NCBI GenBank assembly: GCA_016280565.1
Contig: JAEEGY010000179.1
Span: 1-6,276 of the forward strand
Source: Fretibacterium sp.
GTDB taxonomy: Bacteria; Synergistota; Synergistia; Synergistales; Aminobacteriaceae
Reading direction: 5' to 3'
DNA: 6,276 nucleotides
Position 1 is the stretch's first letter. Each line of letters starts with the position of its first letter. The notes below the pieces were generated by a model, which saw nothing but the letters and a program-made list of their open reading frames with translations, was not told where the DNA came from and made no database searches. Of this stretch, positions 5,034-6,276 are shown piece by piece. The translations under genes and the position numbers were made by a program.

Positions 5034-6276
5034 TTAGCACATCCGCCGGCGCAGGAGGAACGCCCCGCCCGCCAGGATCATCGCGAGAACTCCCAGCGCC
5101 CCGGCATCGCAGCCGCCGCCACCGCCGCCAGAGTCCTTGGTCTTCGCCGTGTTCTCCTCATCATCGTCATCTTTGGGGTTAGGCCCGTCCATGCTGATGT
5201 AGAAGCTGAGCCCCCATATGCCGTCGGTTGCGCCGTCACCAATGACGAGGTAGGGAATGTTGTCGTCCTCAATGAGGTCGATAAACCCCGTATAGTCCCC
5301 CTTGGGGCTTTTGGCGTCCGCTAAATAGACGAGGAACTCCAGATAGAGGGCGTCTCTTTCTTTTTGTGTATTGTAGCGCGGATCGCTGTAGGTAAAGGCC
5401 CGCACGATGTCCGACTGCCTGCCCGATACGTTGCCTTCGCTCAGGCGGTTGGATATGGCGCTCAGCAGGTTCGCGTCCTTATACTTTGTGTTCTCGGAGC
5501 GCACCCAGATTGTCCCATATTTTCTGAACTCCGTCAGCACGTCCTCTGCCTCGTCAAGCGCCTGCCATTGGGCCTCGGTGAGCTGTTCGACACGTGGAAG
5601 GCGAAAACGCACCACCAGCGGCAGGAGCGCGGTCTCCGCCGGGATATCGACGGAGATAGGGTTGCCCTCTACGTCGATGGAGTCAACAGTGTCCATGGAG
5701 ACAAGCCCCTCCGGCACCGCTGCGAAGATCTCGACGGCGTTGAGCGCGTCCGTGCCAAAGTAGGGGGCCGTCAGGCCAAGATCAGGGAAGTTCTCTGCCT
5801 GCACCAGGACGGGAGGAAGCCCCGTCATCGTTTTGAGCTCAGCCTCCGTACTTTTATTGCCGTCAGGATTGTCCACAAAGGGAGAACGGCCCGATGACGT
5901 GTTCCGGTTCAGGGTGAAGGGGCGAACCCGCGTGCGCCCGTCGAGGACGGAGTCCCATGCGCCCGCGACCATCCCCGCTACGCGCTTGTATTTCAACGTC
6001 AGGTTTTGCGGCGTGCTGTCGGTGGGAGCGCCGCTGGCGAAGGTGGAGAGCCGGAAGGAGGCGCTGGTACCATAGTTCATGTCGATGGTGTTGTACCCGG
6101 AGGCGGCGCTGTCCTGTGATGTGACGCTCCCGCGATAGACCGTCACCAGCCCCGGCGCGATCTGGCTGTGGTTATCCAGGATGAACCGCGCGGGTAGGCT
6201 GCCGTAGCGATCCGGCGTCAGGTTATAGGCCCAGTAGTTGGGATTGATATTCTGGTAGCCGGTGTTGATGCCCAGG
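5034..6276 (-). CDS. Surface-sorted protein with Synergist-CTERM-type C-terminus, N-terminus outside window
   Basis: The frame is open to the right edge, giving 413 visible residues with no credible start; GTG 6144-6146 is internal. The body is hydrophilic and rich in Asp, Thr, Ser, Asn and Pro with many short beta-like strands, as expected of an exported beta-sandwich protein. I recognise no enzymatic domain. Near the end, IPYLVIGDGATDGIWGLSFY (about 339-358) precedes an acidic linker (PKDDDDEE). Then come six Gly, Cys389-Asp-Ala-Gly, a hydrophobic segment (392-408) and RRRMC at the C-terminus. This is the layout of Synergist-CTERM sorting signals, by analogy with the Cys-containing MYXO-CTERM tail: a cleavable anchor processed by a membrane protease after Sec export. 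A signal peptide would be expected in the missing part. The processing enzyme is not in the window. Substrate or role is unknown. Confidence 0.75.
   Translation of the reverse strand, partial: LGINTGYQNINPNYWAYNLTPDRYGSLPARFILDNHSQIAPGLVTVYRGSVTSQDSAASGYNTIDMNYGTSASFRLSTFASGAPTDSTPQNLTLKYKRVAGMVAGAWDSVLDGRTRVRPFTLNRNTSSGRSPFVDNPDGNKSTEAELKTMTGLPPVLVQAENFPDLGLTAPYFGTDALNAVEIFAAVPEGLVSMDTVDSIDVEGNPISVDIPAETALLPLVVRFRLPRVEQLTEAQWQALDEAEDVLTEFRKYGTIWVRSENTKYKDANLLSAISNRLSEGNVSGRQSDIVRAFTYSDPRYNTQKERDALYLEFLVYLADAKSPKGDYTGFIDLIEDDNIPYLVIGDGATDGIWGLSFYISMDGPNPKDDDDEENTAKTKDSGGGGGGCDAGALGVLAMILAGGAFLLRRRMC
5037..5135 (-). other. Synergist-CTERM-like sorting signal coding segment
   Basis: It encodes the last 33 residues: Asp-Ser, six Gly (5112-5129), Cys (5109-5111), Asp-Ala-Gly, a 17-residue hydrophobic helix and the basic end RRRMC. 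The Gly run plus single Cys just before the helix is the expected processing site in this class of signal. A second Cys as the very last residue is unusual. The assignment is by motif recognition. Confidence 0.75.

Noticed and set aside
5364..5897. Plus-strand frame opposite the surface-protein gene
   Set aside because: It is antisense to a gene with a recognisable sorting tail, and has no ribosome binding site or recognisable domain.

Overview
The window most likely comes from a bacterium of the phylum Synergistota (Synergistetes). The main clue is the gene running off the right edge, whose C-terminus has the layout of a Synergist-CTERM sorting signal: a Gly run, Cys-Asp-Ala-Gly, a short hydrophobic stretch and an Arg cluster. 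High GC, a two-domain rubrerythrin (typical of anaerobes) and an Mrp-type antiporter gene at the left edge fit an anaerobic, amino-acid-using member of that phylum. Genus cannot be told from this sequence.

Layout, left to right. (1) 1-105, minus: the first 35 codons of a probable Na+/H+ antiporter subunit E (MrpE/MnhE). (2) 106-309: a divergent, AT-rich promoter region. (3) 310-1383, plus: manA, a class I mannose-6-phosphate isomerase with an extra Pro/Gly-rich segment near its N-terminus. (4) 1427-1618, minus: a 63-residue protein of unknown function, convergent with manA across a shared hairpin terminator. (5) 1619-1758: a second divergent promoter region with a perfect TATAAT. (6) 1759-2958, plus: a 399-residue polytopic membrane protein resembling GltS/ESS carriers in layout, exact family unassigned. 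(7) 2995-3024: terminator between convergent genes. (8) 3063-4355, minus: lysA, diaminopimelate decarboxylase, starting at GTG. (9) 4392-4419: a hairpin between rubrerythrin and lysA. (10) 4429-4992, minus: rubrerythrin. (11) 5034-6276, minus: the exported, surface-sorted protein, whose N-terminus lies outside the window.

The genes do not form one pathway. They are mostly single-gene or short units: sugar-phosphate interconversion, a membrane carrier, lysine/peptidoglycan precursor synthesis, peroxide defence and a surface protein. The three right-hand genes share the minus strand. Rubrerythrin may be partly co-transcribed with the surface-protein gene, since no terminator is visible between them. 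I found no rRNA, tRNA, CRISPR array, insertion sequence or phage gene. No clearly new multi-gene system is visible. The points most worth a second look are the palindrome-rich in-frame insertion in manA, the small orphan gene, the unassigned carrier and the sorted surface protein.
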